From the NCBI GenBank assembly GCA_016278515.1, contig JADQBR010000053.1, positions 1 to 64,000 of the forward strand: a stretch of 64,000 nucleotides of DNA. The letters run 5' to 3'. Positions within the stretch are counted from its first letter, which is position 1; each line of letters starts with the position of its first letter. The translations under genes and the position numbers were made by a program. This DNA comes from Bacillota bacterium (lineage in GTDB: Bacteria; Bacillota; JADQBR01). A model generated the notes under the pieces. That model was given only the letters and a program-made list of their open reading frames with translations. It did no database searches and had not been told where the DNA came from. Positions 18,443-27,489 of the stretch are shown here, one piece after another.

Positions 18443-18652
18443 ATGGCCTATCTCATCAAAAGTATAATACCCCGGGAAGAAGCAGAAAAAGCATATAAAG
18501 AGGGGCGCGAGTTTCCAAAATCATCTTGGGAGATAATCGGCGAAGCAGAAGTTAACGAGGCTGATGAGCAATTGATGGTAGAGATGTTGTGGGATGAGAT
18601 GGAGCTTGAAGTTAAGGCCATGGATAAAGAGGAAGGAGAGGAGGCTAGTTAA
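18443..18652 (+). CDS. Small acidic phage protein, unknown function
   Basis: Encodes 69 residues after a TAGGAGGTG ribosome binding site. The N-terminus I-K-S-I-I-P-R-E-E-A-E-K is followed by a strongly acidic C-terminal half (E-V-N-E-A-D-E-Q, D-K-E-E-G-E-E). No Cys, no membrane segment and no recognised family. It follows cro in the early operon and directly precedes the next small gene. Confidence 0.65.
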   Translation: MAYLIKSIIPREEAEKAYKEGREFPKSSWEIIGEAEVNEADEQLMVEMLWDEMELEVKAMDKEEGEEAS

Positions 18653-18679
18653 TTGTTTATCGTTGTTCAGGAGGTGCCG

Positions 18680-18862
18680 GTGGAGCAAAAAACAACCCGG
18701 CGAAAGAAACTTGAAACATACGCTGATGAGAAGCAAATGAAGGCACTTTACAGTTATCTTTACCACCGGTTGTTTTTGATTTACGACCATTTGTTGCAGG
18801 AAGGCAGTGTTGAAGCAACTGCGGAGGATCTAAAAGGACTGATGAAAGAGATTGAGCCGTGA
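18680..18862 (+). CDS. Small phage protein, unknown function
   Basis: Sixty residues starting from a GTG at 18680, 4-5 nt after an AGGAGG ribosome binding site. A TTG at 18653 would place the ribosome binding site inside the gene. The protein is basic at the start (K-T-T-R-R-K-K) and predicted helical after it. No motif that I recognise. Early-operon position. Confidence 0.55.
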   Translation: MEQKTTRRKKLETYADEKQMKALYSYLYHRLFLIYDHLLQEGSVEATAEDLKGLMKEIEP

Positions 18863-18880
18863 AAAAGGGGGGTGTATATT

Positions 18881-19210
18881 TTGCAGATTGAAGGAGCAGT
18901 TGGTATTTGCCGCACTTGTTTTAATCCTATTTGGGATGAGCAGGATTGGAGGGAAGTTTCCGGGGTAAAGCATCACAAGGGTTGCGTTGAGTTGAAGGGA
19001 GTGGACGGCGACCCGGGGAAGGCCGCCGGAGAGAGTTGTGTAAACCGCACTATGCTTGTTGTTGATCAGGATAACTTTTTATTTGAGATAGGCAGAGGAT
19101 TTACAGAATTTTACCTCAAGATTGGCGCTGAGTTGGTCTGGGAAGGCAAGACGCTGGATAGTGTATGTGCTCAGTTTTTAAAGTGGTTTGATGAGGGAAA
19201 AGAGGAATAG
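18881..19210 (+). CDS. Phage protein with a Cys/His zinc-finger-like N-terminus
   Basis: I favour the TTG at 18881 (109 residues), spaced about 8 nt from the GGGGGG ribosome binding site; the GTG at 18872 touches it. Residues C-R-T-C ... H-H-K-G-C near the start resemble a treble-clef or zinc-ribbon knuckle. The remainder (F-L-F-E-I-G-R-G-F-T-E-F) is unassigned. Function unknown. Confidence 0.6.
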   Translation: MQIEGAVGICRTCFNPIWDEQDWREVSGVKHHKGCVELKGVDGDPGKAAGESCVNRTMLVVDQDNFLFEIGRGFTEFYLKIGAELVWEGKTLDSVCAQFLKWFDEGKEE

Positions 19211-19294
19211 TTGGGCCAGCCGGGAGTGACCGGCCCGGGAGAGGGACAAGCTTTTAGCTTAACTTTATTATCCCATGGGAGGAGGTGAAAGACC

Positions 19295-19762
19295 ATGAAG
19301 AGATACTGCGGAGACATTTATAAAAAAGCCAGAGTTGCTGCGGGTTTAACTCAGGAGCAAGCAGAAGAGATGTTACCGATTTCTCTAAGAACATTACAAG
19401 CATATGAAGGTGGAGAGCTTAAACCTTCGGAGGACATAGTATTGGTAATGTGTGAAGCATACAACGCAGACTGGTTAGCTTACGCATACTTACAAAGCAC
19501 CAATGAGCTGGGTCGAAAGTATTTACCAAAAATTGATTTTAGTAGTTTACCTTCAACGGTTCTCAGGTTTCAGAAAGAAATGGCAGATACAAGCAATATA
19601 ACCGGTGACATGATTGATGTTACTTGCGATGGAATAGTGGACAGAAGTGAAAAAGAAGTATGGAACGGAGTTACTAAAGAAATAAAGGAACTCGTTGGAG
19701 CGGGGTTGTCAGTCTTATTTGTTCAGAAGGAAAAAACGACCGTTGGAGCGGCCGCTAGGTAA
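19295..19762 (+). CDS. XRE-family transcriptional regulator
   Basis: The 155-residue protein has an N-terminal helix-turn-helix (A-A-G-L-T-Q-E-Q-A-E-E-M-L ... SLRTLQAYEGG) followed by a C-terminal half of unknown fold. GGGAGGAGG precedes the ATG. Proteins of this layout are common in the early region of Firmicute phages and probably tune early expression. A GC-rich inverted repeat (GGGCC ... GGCCC, 19212-19241) lies in the short spacer upstream. Confidence 0.75.
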   Translation: MKRYCGDIYKKARVAAGLTQEQAEEMLPISLRTLQAYEGGELKPSEDIVLVMCEAYNADWLAYAYLQSTNELGRKYLPKIDFSSLPSTVLRFQKEMADTSNITGDMIDVTCDGIVDRSEKEVWNGVTKEIKELVGAGLSVLFVQKEKTTVGAAAR

Positions 19763-19811
19763 TTATTTGATTACTTGTATTTTAGCATAATTCGAAGAGG
19801 AGGACAAGGAA

Positions 19812-19937
19812 GTGGCAACATGTTCAGAATGTGGCTGCACAAAACCTTGCGGGTGCGATAACTATACACCGAATGAGCAAGATACTTGCATTAGGTGTGG
19901 GTGCACTAAACCGTGTGCTTGTGACAACTACAGTTGA
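19812..19937 (+). CDS. Cys-rich mini-protein with two tandem CGCTKPC motifs
   Basis: A 41-residue protein starts at GTG 19812 behind GAGGAGGACAAGGAA. It contains two copies of the unit C-x-x-C-G-C-T-K-P-C-x-C-D-N-Y joined by a ten-residue linker, with ten Cys in all. The internal duplication, good ribosome binding site and codon-level conservation of the repeat argue that it is real. It probably binds zinc or another metal. I recognise no family. Confidence 0.6.
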   Translation: MATCSECGCTKPCGCDNYTPNEQDTCIRCGCTKPCACDNYS

Positions 19938-20065
19938 TTGGGGGACAAACAATGCCAGTTATAAAGGGATTTGATTTATTGGCTCCTTAAAAACGACAGG
20001 GTATATAAGGTTGAGAAAATCGAAGAGGCCCTTGGAAGGGTTTAAACAATTGGAGGTTGATATAA

Positions 20066-21049
20066 ATGGCAACGGCAGAAAAGAACTTAAGCTTAAGTGT
20101 ACCGGATCTTCAAAAGCAGCTAGAAGCATATAAAAGTCAGAATGTTGCTGTGCTTGGTGACGGTGAAGTATTTGTTCGCCGCGCAGCTGAGGGTCAGATT
20201 AGAGCAATCAAAGGTGCCGTGACATTAAGCGAATCAAATGGCGAAATTGCCGTAATTAAAGACAAGGCAATGACCACAGGAAAAGGTTTTAACGCCGCAA
20301 ATCAAATCACAAGCTTATCAATAATCACGCCAGAAAAGCTAACTCTGCCCGACGGCAGCGTTGTAGTAAACCCATATCCGATAATGGACCAGGAGAGCGG
20401 AACAATCCGTAAATTCTGGGTTAAGAAAATGGCAGTCGGATACGGACCCACCGGAAACCTGGTACTAACAAGTGCCACACTCCTATATGACATCAACATG
20501 TATTTCATCCAAGATCTATTGAAAAAAGTCACATATAATAAAGAAGCCGGTCGTGTTTGTTTTGAGCAAATGCTTACTGACGAAGAGAAGCAAAAAGGTA
20601 TCTTCTATAAAATTGACGGAGGCATGGGTGTTTGGGCAGATGTAAATCACAAGGACATTCTCAAAGCCATCGATACCTTTGTCAACAAAAAACAGTTTGC
20701 AGAACGAAATGCCCAGACTATTGCTGAGCGTCTGGTTATGGCTAAGCACCCTGCATTATCTCATATTGCATATGTCAATGCTCAGGGGCCAGATAAGCAG
20801 AGAACAGCCAAAGTCAAGCTTGTTGGATATATGACAGATATGGATCAAGGGCAGCTTTTAGAGCTAGCGCAAAAGGCAGAAAAAGGCGAGGACGTTAAAG
20901 TGGACGGCAAGCCCGTGGAAGTTATTGAAACCACTGCTGAAGCTTCATATGAAGAAATGGCTGCTCAAGCAGATGATGAAGAACAACTGCAGCAGGCAGC
21001 TCCCGAAGAAACGCCCTCACAGACCGATACAGGAGGTGGATTGTTTTGA
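20066..21049 (+). CDS. Phage protein of unknown function, partner of the SMC-like ATPase
   Basis: The 327 residues include a mixed alpha/beta core, an acidic low-complexity C-terminal tail and a final T-G-G-G-L-F. The tail resembles the acidic tip of single-stranded DNA-binding proteins, but no OB-fold motif is evident. The stop overlaps the start of the SMC-like ATPase gene (TTGA), so the two are translationally coupled and probably act together in recombination or replication. The short stretch 19953-20045 before it holds a tiny ORF (ATG 19953, 12 codons) and no clear gene. Confidence 0.6.
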   Translation: MATAEKNLSLSVPDLQKQLEAYKSQNVAVLGDGEVFVRRAAEGQIRAIKGAVTLSESNGEIAVIKDKAMTTGKGFNAANQITSLSIITPEKLTLPDGSVVVNPYPIMDQESGTIRKFWVKKMAVGYGPTGNLVLTSATLLYDINMYFIQDLLKKVTYNKEAGRVCFEQMLTDEEKQKGIFYKIDGGMGVWADVNHKDILKAIDTFVNKKQFAERNAQTIAERLVMAKHPALSHIAYVNAQGPDKQRTAKVKLVGYMTDMDQGQLLELAQKAEKGEDVKVDGKPVEVIETTAEASYEEMAAQADDEEQLQQAAPEETPSQTDTGGGLF

Positions 21050-23289
21050 TTAAACAAATCAGTTATTCGAATATAAAAGGGCAAACCGCGACGCAGGATC
21101 TGACTGGACTAGATCTGTTTATTGGCCCTAATGGGAGCGGAAAAACGACACGTTTGCAATCTCTTGGTTTATCACAATTGGGATATATCCCAGGCCAAGG
21201 GAAAAAAGCCAGCGACACATTCAAGGTGGCTACTGGAGAAGAGATGTCATCCGGATGCAAACTAGGAAACGGTTTTGAATTCACCAGAACATTCGCCCGA
21301 AAAGTCAGTAGAGAACGGAAAACAGGGAAAGAAAGCGTGAAGATTTCCGAATCTCTAACTGTTTCCCCTGGACAAGGTGAGAAAAATGATACCCAGAAAA
21401 AAGCCAGAGTAATGGCCGAAATGGGAAACTTCGCAGTTGCTTTGGACTTCAATGAATTTCTAGATCTCTCGGACGCTAAAAGAAGAGATTTTATCTACAG
21501 CTTATCACCTTTTGATTCTGCTTCATGGACTAAGGAAATGGTTCGGATACACTTGGAAAATGAACTTCTTATTCCGGAACTGGAAGAAAATAATCCTGAA
21601 CAATACCAAATTTACCAGGAACTAATCCAAGATGTTATGAGTAAATACCCTGGGAATTATGACATTCATCAAGGCCTGCAGGCTATGATTGACTATACTT
21701 CAGATCGGAAATCTCACTGGGAGAGTAAGAAAAAGGATTCTCAGGGAGCGGTCAGATCTATTGCTGATGCTAAAAACCAGATGAAAGAGACTGATCGAGG
21801 TATAGCCGAAAATAAAAAAGAGTTGGATGAACTTCAGAACCAGCTGATAAAAGTCGAAAAACAAATCTCCAGGGATACCGAATTAAGAAAAATCAATGAG
21901 AACAGGGCGCAGCGGATTATAGAGCTGGGGCAGCAGATAGATCAAATATGGAGTACTCCTAATGCATCAGTTGAGCCTATCAATAAAAAAGTTACTGAAA
22001 TCGACCAAGAGATTGCTTCTTTAAAGTCCCAGGAAATAAAAAAAATAGATGTTACCTCTGAATTGGCTGCAGTAAAAGAAAAGAAAGCATCTTTAAAACA
22101 AAAAGCAGACATAATAAGTACTTCCATTAATGAATCGCAGGAAAAGGTAGCGGATATCATAAGCCAAGAAAGAAACATCCATTTTACCTCAAAGAGCCTG
22201 GACGAAGCACTTGCAAAGACAGGCGGTGTTGACGGTAAATGTGTAATTCATGGCCTTATCGCCTGCCCAAAGGACTTTACTGGGTTCGATAGCTACGTTG
22301 AGGATAAAAAAACTGAGTTAAATGATGAATTGGAAGCACTATCCGCAAGTAAGAAAGGCATACTTGGACAGTTAAAAATTTTAGAAGAAAAACACGATAC
22401 ATTTACTGTTGAGATTGAACAATTGGAAGCTGAGATGGAGACAATTTACAACAAAGCTGAAGATACTAACAGAGCAATAGAAGAAAGAGACACCAAAATC
22501 AACACCCTTGAAAAAGCAAAGGATGATCTGATTAGGCAGCATGAAAAAAAGCTAGAGGAAGTAAAAACTGCCCAGGAAAGGCGTCAAAATCAAATACAGT
22601 TGCTTAAAGAAGAGCAGGACAAGCTAAAAAACCAACCCCCAGAAGCAATTGGTGACACCAGCATAATGGAGAAGCAGGCTACCGGGATCAGGGAGCAGAT
22701 AAAGACATTAAAAGAAGCTGTTCAGGAAAAGGAGAAAGCAAAGCAGACCATTTTACTTCTACAGCAGTCGATGCTGGATAATAGGACATCTGAATATAAA
22801 GCAGACGGGTTTAAAGCTATTTCTAAGGCTCTGGGACCGTCCGGAGTACAAGGTGAACTAGTCAAAGAAATCCTGGAACCTTTACGGCAGGATATTCAAT
22901 CTAACTTAGAACTCATGGGCTTTGACAACCCGCCATATTTCGATTTGCAGAGTGATACCGGGCAAGAAATATTTCAATTCGGTTGGGTAAATCAAAAAAG
23001 ACACAAGGTAAATTTCGATGTTCTTTCAGCCGGAGAGAAAGTTGTTTTTCTGGCTGCTATCATGGCGACGATTATAGAACGTGCTAATCCCAAGATTAAG
23101 ATCCTGGCTATAGATGATATCAATCACTTGGACAAAAAGAACTTGCAACTAGCTTTAGACGGAATAAGCAAAATCCGAGACAAGATGGACAATATTATCC
23201 TTGGTGGTGCCGTCCAGAGCGAGTTTGATGCTGGGGAATGGAAAGTTTGGGATCTTGGAGCAGCCGAGGGGGTGGCTAAGAGTGCCTAG
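21046..23289 (+). CDS. SMC/SbcC/Rad50-like ATPase
   Basis: The 747-residue protein starts with TTG behind GGAGGTGG. The N-terminal Walker A is GPNGSGKTT. Long heptad-rich coiled coils (about 230-390 and 420-590) flank a central C-V-I-H-G-L-I-A-C segment (Cys399 and Cys407) at the presumed coil apex, like a zinc hook. The C-terminal lobe has the ABC signature LSAGEK and the Walker B ILAIDDI. It is shorter than SbcC. With the coupled upstream protein and the downstream UvrD-type helicase it suggests a phage recombination or end-processing module. Confidence 0.85.
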   Translation: MIKQISYSNIKGQTATQDLTGLDLFIGPNGSGKTTRLQSLGLSQLGYIPGQGKKASDTFKVATGEEMSSGCKLGNGFEFTRTFARKVSRERKTGKESVKISESLTVSPGQGEKNDTQKKARVMAEMGNFAVALDFNEFLDLSDAKRRDFIYSLSPFDSASWTKEMVRIHLENELLIPELEENNPEQYQIYQELIQDVMSKYPGNYDIHQGLQAMIDYTSDRKSHWESKKKDSQGAVRSIADAKNQMKETDRGIAENKKELDELQNQLIKVEKQISRDTELRKINENRAQRIIELGQQIDQIWSTPNASVEPINKKVTEIDQEIASLKSQEIKKIDVTSELAAVKEKKASLKQKADIISTSINESQEKVADIISQERNIHFTSKSLDEALAKTGGVDGKCVIHGLIACPKDFTGFDSYVEDKKTELNDELEALSASKKGILGQLKILEEKHDTFTVEIEQLEAEMETIYNKAEDTNRAIEERDTKINTLEKAKDDLIRQHEKKLEEVKTAQERRQNQIQLLKEEQDKLKNQPPEAIGDTSIMEKQATGIREQIKTLKEAVQEKEKAKQTILLLQQSMLDNRTSEYKADGFKAISKALGPSGVQGELVKEILEPLRQDIQSNLELMGFDNPPYFDLQSDTGQEIFQFGWVNQKRHKVNFDVLSAGEKVVFLAAIMATIIERANPKIKILAIDDINHLDKKNLQLALDGISKIRDKMDNIILGGAVQSEFDAGEWKVWDLGAAEGVAKSA

Positions 23290-23428
23290 TTGCGCTAAAT
23301 GCGGTACTGAACAGAAGATTTTAACAAGCTACGTGACAGAAGTCTTAAATGCCAAAGGGAAGTCCCAAAAGGGCAGCTACGCCCTATGTGATAAGTGCTT
23401 GAATGAGGCTGAGAATGGTGGGTCTTAA
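23282..23428 (+). CDS. Small zinc-ribbon protein
   Basis: Forty-eight residues from a GTG at 23282, overlapping the end of the ATPase gene. Paired Cys in C-A-K-C-G and L-C-D-K-C form a C-x2-C ... C-x2-C ribbon. A GAGGGGG sequence lies 8-10 nt upstream. The gene also overlaps the helicase start by a few codons, so the three are translationally linked. Likely a metal-binding accessory protein. Confidence 0.6.
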   Translation: MPSCAKCGTEQKILTSYVTEVLNAKGKSQKGSYALCDKCLNEAENGGS

Positions 23429-25223
23429 CGAAGCTCAGAGGGAGGCGGTAACGTCTCCGTCTACCCTCATCCTTTGTTTGGCCGGAGCTGGTAGCGGCAA
23501 GACAACCGTTCTAACTAGCCGGGTAGCTTATTTACACCAGGAGAAACGGGTTGGCACTAGCAATATGCTTTGCCTTACCTTTACGCGGCTTGCTGGTAAG
23601 GAGATGAAGGAACGGGTTATGAAACTGGTAGGAACTCAGGAAGGACAGAATTTATTTTGTAACACCTTCCATGCCTTTGCAGTTTCGGTCTTGAGGGAAT
23701 GGGGGCAGAAGATCGGCATTGACAAGAATTTCACCATTTACGACCAAGAGGATCGGCAGGCTATCCTGGAGGTAATTATCCAGGAATTTGGTGGCAAGAC
23801 AACCTTGAAAAAAGTGCTTAAGATCCTGAGCGAAGGCTTGGAGGAACAGTCGGAAGAACGCAGGGTCATAAGCGAATATGAGTACCGATTAAAACAAAAC
23901 AATGCAGTTGACTTAGACAATCTTATCAATATGGTTAACATTCTCTGGCGGGACAATAGGGAAGTCTTGGATTATTACAAGCGAATTTACACTTATGTAT
24001 TTGTAGATGAATTCCAGGACACCAACGAAGAGCAAATGGATATGATCAATCTTCTCAATCCACCCACTTTATTCATAGTTGGAGACGATTTTCAGGCGAT
24101 TTACGGATGGCGCGGGGCAAGAGTAGACTATATAATCGACCTCCCCATTAGACGCCCAAAGTGCCAAGTTGTTAAGTTGGAGGACAACTACCGCAGTACC
24201 CAGCAAATAGTTGAAGCAGCTAATAATTTGATAAAGCATAACACCCAACAGACAGAGAAAAAGCTTATTGCCCAAAAAAGCGGTATAGAGATTGAAAGAC
24301 TTTCTTTTGATAATGAAAGTGTAGAAAGTAAAGGGATATTGGATCTAATTGTGAAGCTCCACAGCGATGGTGTCAACTATAAAGATATCGCAGTTCTTTG
24401 CCGCACCAATTACCAGCTAGATAAGATCGCTGGGACAATGGATTACCTGAATGTTCCGGTTCACCGTGTTTCAGGTTCTGATGATCCATTCAAAAAGCGG
24501 GACGTTAAGCTTCTCTTAGCATGGTTAGATGTTTGGCTTAATAGGAGAGATAGTAACAGCCTGAAGAAAGTTTTTAACTTCCCCAAAACTTATTTTCAGC
24601 CTATGGAAATTCAGAGAATGAACATGGAAGCTACTATGGCCGATTGTACGCTTTATGAAGTTATTGAACGCATGGATTGTGGGTTTATGACTGACATAGG
24701 AAAACTAGATAAATGGTTTAGGGATGCAGGACATGCTGGCAAATATCCTACCACCTGTCTAAAGGGTGTAATTGAAGCTCTTGGACTGAGAGACTATTAC
24801 CAGCAAGCGGGACTTGAAAACCGCAAGAATGATTTGGAACGTGCATGGAAGTACACAAATATATGGGAAATCTCTAAAGATAGGTTAGAAGAAGATTGCA
24901 GTCTATCGGCTTTCTTAAAGTGGCTCAGGTACCGGGATATCCAAGAAAAGTTATTCGAGGAGCAGGATGCAGTAAAGTTAATGACGGTACATGCTTCTAA
25001 GGGATTAGAGTTTGACACTGTGATTGTATCTGGGTTGAACCAGGGAGTATTCCCATCGAAGAAGTCAGCGGATCCGGAAGAAGAGCGAAGACTGTTTTAT
25101 GTAGCAATTACCCGGGCCAAAAACCGGTTATACCTAACTTGGCCTAAGCAGAAAGAAGATTGGAGCGGGAAGTTGGTAGAGCAGCAGAAAAGCCGGTTTA
25201 TTGGAGAGATTTTAGGGATGTAG
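23415..25223 (+). CDS. UvrD/Rep-type superfamily 1 DNA helicase
   Basis: A 602-residue 3'-5' helicase of the UvrD/PcrA class. The motifs are in order: Q-motif LNEAQREAV, Walker A AGAGSGKTTV, the DEFQDTN motif II, GDDFQAIYGWRGA motif III, DNYRS motif IV, MTVHASKGLEFDTV motif V and FYVAITRAK motif VI. It is shorter than PcrA because the 1B/2B insertions are reduced. The ATG at 23415 has GAGG 6 nt upstream; ATG 23403 is an alternative. It lies next to the SMC-like ATPase and probably acts in phage replication or recombination. Confidence 0.92.
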   Translation: MVGLNEAQREAVTSPSTLILCLAGAGSGKTTVLTSRVAYLHQEKRVGTSNMLCLTFTRLAGKEMKERVMKLVGTQEGQNLFCNTFHAFAVSVLREWGQKIGIDKNFTIYDQEDRQAILEVIIQEFGGKTTLKKVLKILSEGLEEQSEERRVISEYEYRLKQNNAVDLDNLINMVNILWRDNREVLDYYKRIYTYVFVDEFQDTNEEQMDMINLLNPPTLFIVGDDFQAIYGWRGARVDYIIDLPIRRPKCQVVKLEDNYRSTQQIVEAANNLIKHNTQQTEKKLIAQKSGIEIERLSFDNESVESKGILDLIVKLHSDGVNYKDIAVLCRTNYQLDKIAGTMDYLNVPVHRVSGSDDPFKKRDVKLLLAWLDVWLNRRDSNSLKKVFNFPKTYFQPMEIQRMNMEATMADCTLYEVIERMDCGFMTDIGKLDKWFRDAGHAGKYPTTCLKGVIEALGLRDYYQQAGLENRKNDLERAWKYTNIWEISKDRLEEDCSLSAFLKWLRYRDIQEKLFEEQDAVKLMTVHASKGLEFDTVIVSGLNQGVFPSKKSADPEEERRLFYVAITRAKNRLYLTWPKQKEDWSGKLVEQQKSRFIGEILGM

Positions 25224-25232
25224 GGGGTGTAC

Positions 25233-25871
25233 ATGGTGGGCGTAGCGGCTAGGCCATTAAAAGAAAGGTATGGTAGGTTGGTAGTAATAAAGGAAGTCGC
25301 TTCTTGTATAAAAAGTGGAAGAATTAGGCGAATGTATTTGTGTCAATGCGATTGCGGTAAGCAAGCTATTGTTCAAAGAGATCATTTTATTACGGGATGC
25401 ACGAGAAGCTGCGGATGCTTAGCAACTGAATTAAAAAGAGAACGCAAGCTAACTCACGGAAAAAGAAATACCCGCATTTATGAGATTTACTACAACATGA
25501 GGGACAGATGTTTAAATTCTAATAATCATGCATATCAAAATTATGGGGGAAGAGGAATAAACATTTGTAAAAAATGGGAAACTTTCGAAGGTTTTTATGA
25601 GGACATGAAAGATGGTTATAAGGATAACTTGACCTTGGAAAGAGTTGATAACGACGGAAATTACAGCAAGGAAAACTGTATTTGGGCCAGTTATAAACAA
25701 CAAGCGAGAAATCGAAGGTCTACTTTGTTTATAAAATGCAAAGGCGAGAAAAGACCATTAATTGAGGTTTGCGAGGAACTTAATTTAAAATACAAAACAA
25801 TTCACAGAAGAATCAGGGTAGTCGGCATGCCTATTTATCAAGCATTAATGAGTGGTGATTTACGCAAATGA
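25233..25871 (+). CDS. HNH/AP2-type phage endonuclease, homing-like
   Basis: About 212 residues. The N-terminal part has a C-x-C-D-C-G ... C-x-R-S-C-G-C zinc motif. The centre Y-Y-N-M-R-D-R-C-L-N ... YGGRGI ... WETFEGFYEDM, followed by LERVDNDGNYSKENC, is the signature seen in free-standing phage endonucleases of the AP2/HNH type. The C-terminal part carries a DNA-binding segment. It is inserted between the helicase and a second nuclease gene, as expected for a selfish homing endonuclease. Base composition is more A-rich than in the helicase. Confidence 0.75.
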   Translation: MVGVAARPLKERYGRLVVIKEVASCIKSGRIRRMYLCQCDCGKQAIVQRDHFITGCTRSCGCLATELKRERKLTHGKRNTRIYEIYYNMRDRCLNSNNHAYQNYGGRGINICKKWETFEGFYEDMKDGYKDNLTLERVDNDGNYSKENCIWASYKQQARNRRSTLFIKCKGEKRPLIEVCEELNLKYKTIHRRIRVVGMPIYQALMSGDLRK

Positions 25872-26527
25872 AATTCCCAGCTCAACTAAGTCAAATTACT
25901 ACTCTTAAGAAGGGCATGAAAATAACTATTGCGGTATCTGATAAAAACGTCCGGCAAGTTATGAAGGATATTTATAACTTTATGGATATGCCGTTGAACG
26001 TAAACCTTGATATTGATGCACAAATACAGCAGGAACGCCTATCACGAATATCACCTGACCAGCGGAATAAGATATATGCAATTTTTCGAGATATAGCGTC
26101 TTATACCGGAGAAACACCGGATAATACAAAAGAACAAATGAAGCTATTTTTTACGCAGCAGACCCAGCACGAAGACTTTTCCCTTTCAAATTGCAAGAAA
26201 GAACTGGCAAATGAATTTATCGAGTGGCTCATAAAGTTCTGTTTTGAGCATGGAGTAGAGCTTTCTGAACATCCAAAGGAATACATTGATGATATTGAAC
26301 GATACCTGGTTTTTTGCCTACAAAATAAGATTTGCGCAGTTTGTGGTAAGCCATCCGAAACCCATCATTGGGACGCAATTGGCATGGGCCGTGATAGAAA
26401 AAAATATGACGACAGTGATCATAGAAAAATAGCTTTATGCCGAAAGCATCATAGCGAGGCAGAGACTATCGGAAGAGATACTTTTGCTGAGAAGCATATA
26501 GTAACTGGCGTTATCTATAACGATTGA
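25868..26527 (+). CDS. Putative HNHc nuclease (YqaL-like phage family)
   Basis: The 219 residues match the phage family with a C-terminal HNH-like domain: C-A-V-C-G-K-P-S-E-T-H-H-W-D, then L-C-R-K-H-H-S-E-A-E at the end. The N-terminal half resembles the start of phage recombination-associated proteins. Its stop-start overlaps the preceding gene (ATGA). Such genes sit in the early region of skin/PBSX-like elements and probably help recombination. The next 147 bp (26528-26674) hold no gene that I can support. Confidence 0.72.
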   Translation: MKFPAQLSQITTLKKGMKITIAVSDKNVRQVMKDIYNFMDMPLNVNLDIDAQIQQERLSRISPDQRNKIYAIFRDIASYTGETPDNTKEQMKLFFTQQTQHEDFSLSNCKKELANEFIEWLIKFCFEHGVELSEHPKEYIDDIERYLVFCLQNKICAVCGKPSETHHWDAIGMGRDRKKYDDSDHRKIALCRKHHSEAETIGRDTFAEKHIVTGVIYND

Positions 26528-26674
26528 GGGGGAATACAAGCAGATGGCATAAATCAGCCGTTCTTTCTCGCTCTTTATATAAGTCACACTGGTACTGCTA
26601 ACACCGATTTAATAACCTAAATTTTTTTATCTATCTGTACTGGAAAATGTTTCATATAGAGGGAGGAATTTTAC

Positions 26675-27034
26675 ATGGCTAAAACGTGTCAAAAATGCCA
26701 TATGACACTAGAAAAAGATATTGAAGATTGTATGTGCTTGCCCGAAGGCCATACATGTGCTGATTGCGCATATTTTCGAAATTGCACGGCGATGGGAACA
26801 GTTAGGGTAGAAGGTCAAAAGGTTTGCGACTGGTACCCAATACGATTTAGAAAAGATAGAGCACGCTGTTTTTTAAGGTATCTAGAGCAGGAACAAAAGG
26901 CTATTGAACAAGCTATTAAGGAAGCTGGCGACAAGTCTGATAAAAGGTACCTGGCCAACTTACTTGATGGACATAAGAAAAGGAATGAAATCATCCTTAA
27001 GGAGTTTGCAAAAGTTTTTGGCTTAGAGGGCTAA
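26675..27034 (+). CDS. Cys-rich phage protein, unknown function
   Basis: The 119-residue protein has eight Cys in its first half (C-Q-K-C, C-M-C, C-A-D-C, then C-T and V-C-D-W-Y-P), consistent with one or two zinc sites. A helical, charged C-terminal half follows. GAGGGAGGA precedes the ATG. The V-C-D-W-Y motif is shared by many small phage proteins of unknown role. Confidence 0.65.
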   Translation: MAKTCQKCHMTLEKDIEDCMCLPEGHTCADCAYFRNCTAMGTVRVEGQKVCDWYPIRFRKDRARCFLRYLEQEQKAIEQAIKEAGDKSDKRYLANLLDGHKKRNEIILKEFAKVFGLEG

Positions 27035-27086
27035 ATTTTTACCTTTGGTTTATGGTAAATATTTCATGCGAAGGAGAGGGTTACAA

Positions 27087-27287
27087 ATGAATGATTGTGT
27101 GTGGTCTCGGGTGGAAGTTTGTGAGGGTAATTGTAAGTGCGATAAATACATCCCAATCAATAGCAAAGAGGGAAGGGAAATAGATTATTCATACGACCAA
27201 GAGATTAAAGCAGCCATAGCGCCAATACAAAACCAATGGAAAAGATATTTTGAAGAGGATAGCTGGAAAGAAAATATAGATGAATAA
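27087..27287 (+). CDS. Small Cys-containing phage protein
   Basis: Sixty-six residues from the ATG at 27087 after a GAAGGAGAGGG ribosome binding site. Upstream in-frame codons are ignored because they precede this site. Cys residues in D-C-V-W ... V-C-E-G-N-C-K-C-D-K suggest a metal knuckle. No known family. Confidence 0.5.
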   Translation: MNDCVWSRVEVCEGNCKCDKYIPINSKEGREIDYSYDQEIKAAIAPIQNQWKRYFEEDSWKENIDE

Positions 27288-27339
27288 TGTCGCATATCAC
27301 CGCAAAGTGACCAACGAAAGGCGAAGGAGTGGATAAACG

Positions 27340-27465
27340 ATGAAAGACGTTGAGCATATCTGCTTTTATTGCGGCAGCTCAAGAGTGACAAAAGATGCAG
27401 AACTGTTTTGCGTGTTAAAACAGCAAATAGTTGAGGAAGAAGAAACCTGTGAGCAATACGGCTAA
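27340..27465 (+). CDS. 41-residue Cys-rich phage protein
   Basis: An ATG at 27340 follows GAAGGAG. The product starts M-K-D-V-E-H-I-C-F-Y-C-G and has two later Cys (F-C-V-L, T-C-E-Q-Y-G), a compact four-Cys pattern. It lies in an otherwise empty stretch between two genes with the same strand, which supports it. Confidence 0.5.
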   Translation: MKDVEHICFYCGSSRVTKDAELFCVLKQQIVEEEETCEQYG

Positions 27466-27489
27466 TTCATATAGAGGGAGGAACGCCAA

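Noticed and set aside
19953-20045. Tiny ORF MPVIKGFDLLAP and an adjoining frame
   Set aside because: A possible frame-broken small gene, but each part is too short to support.
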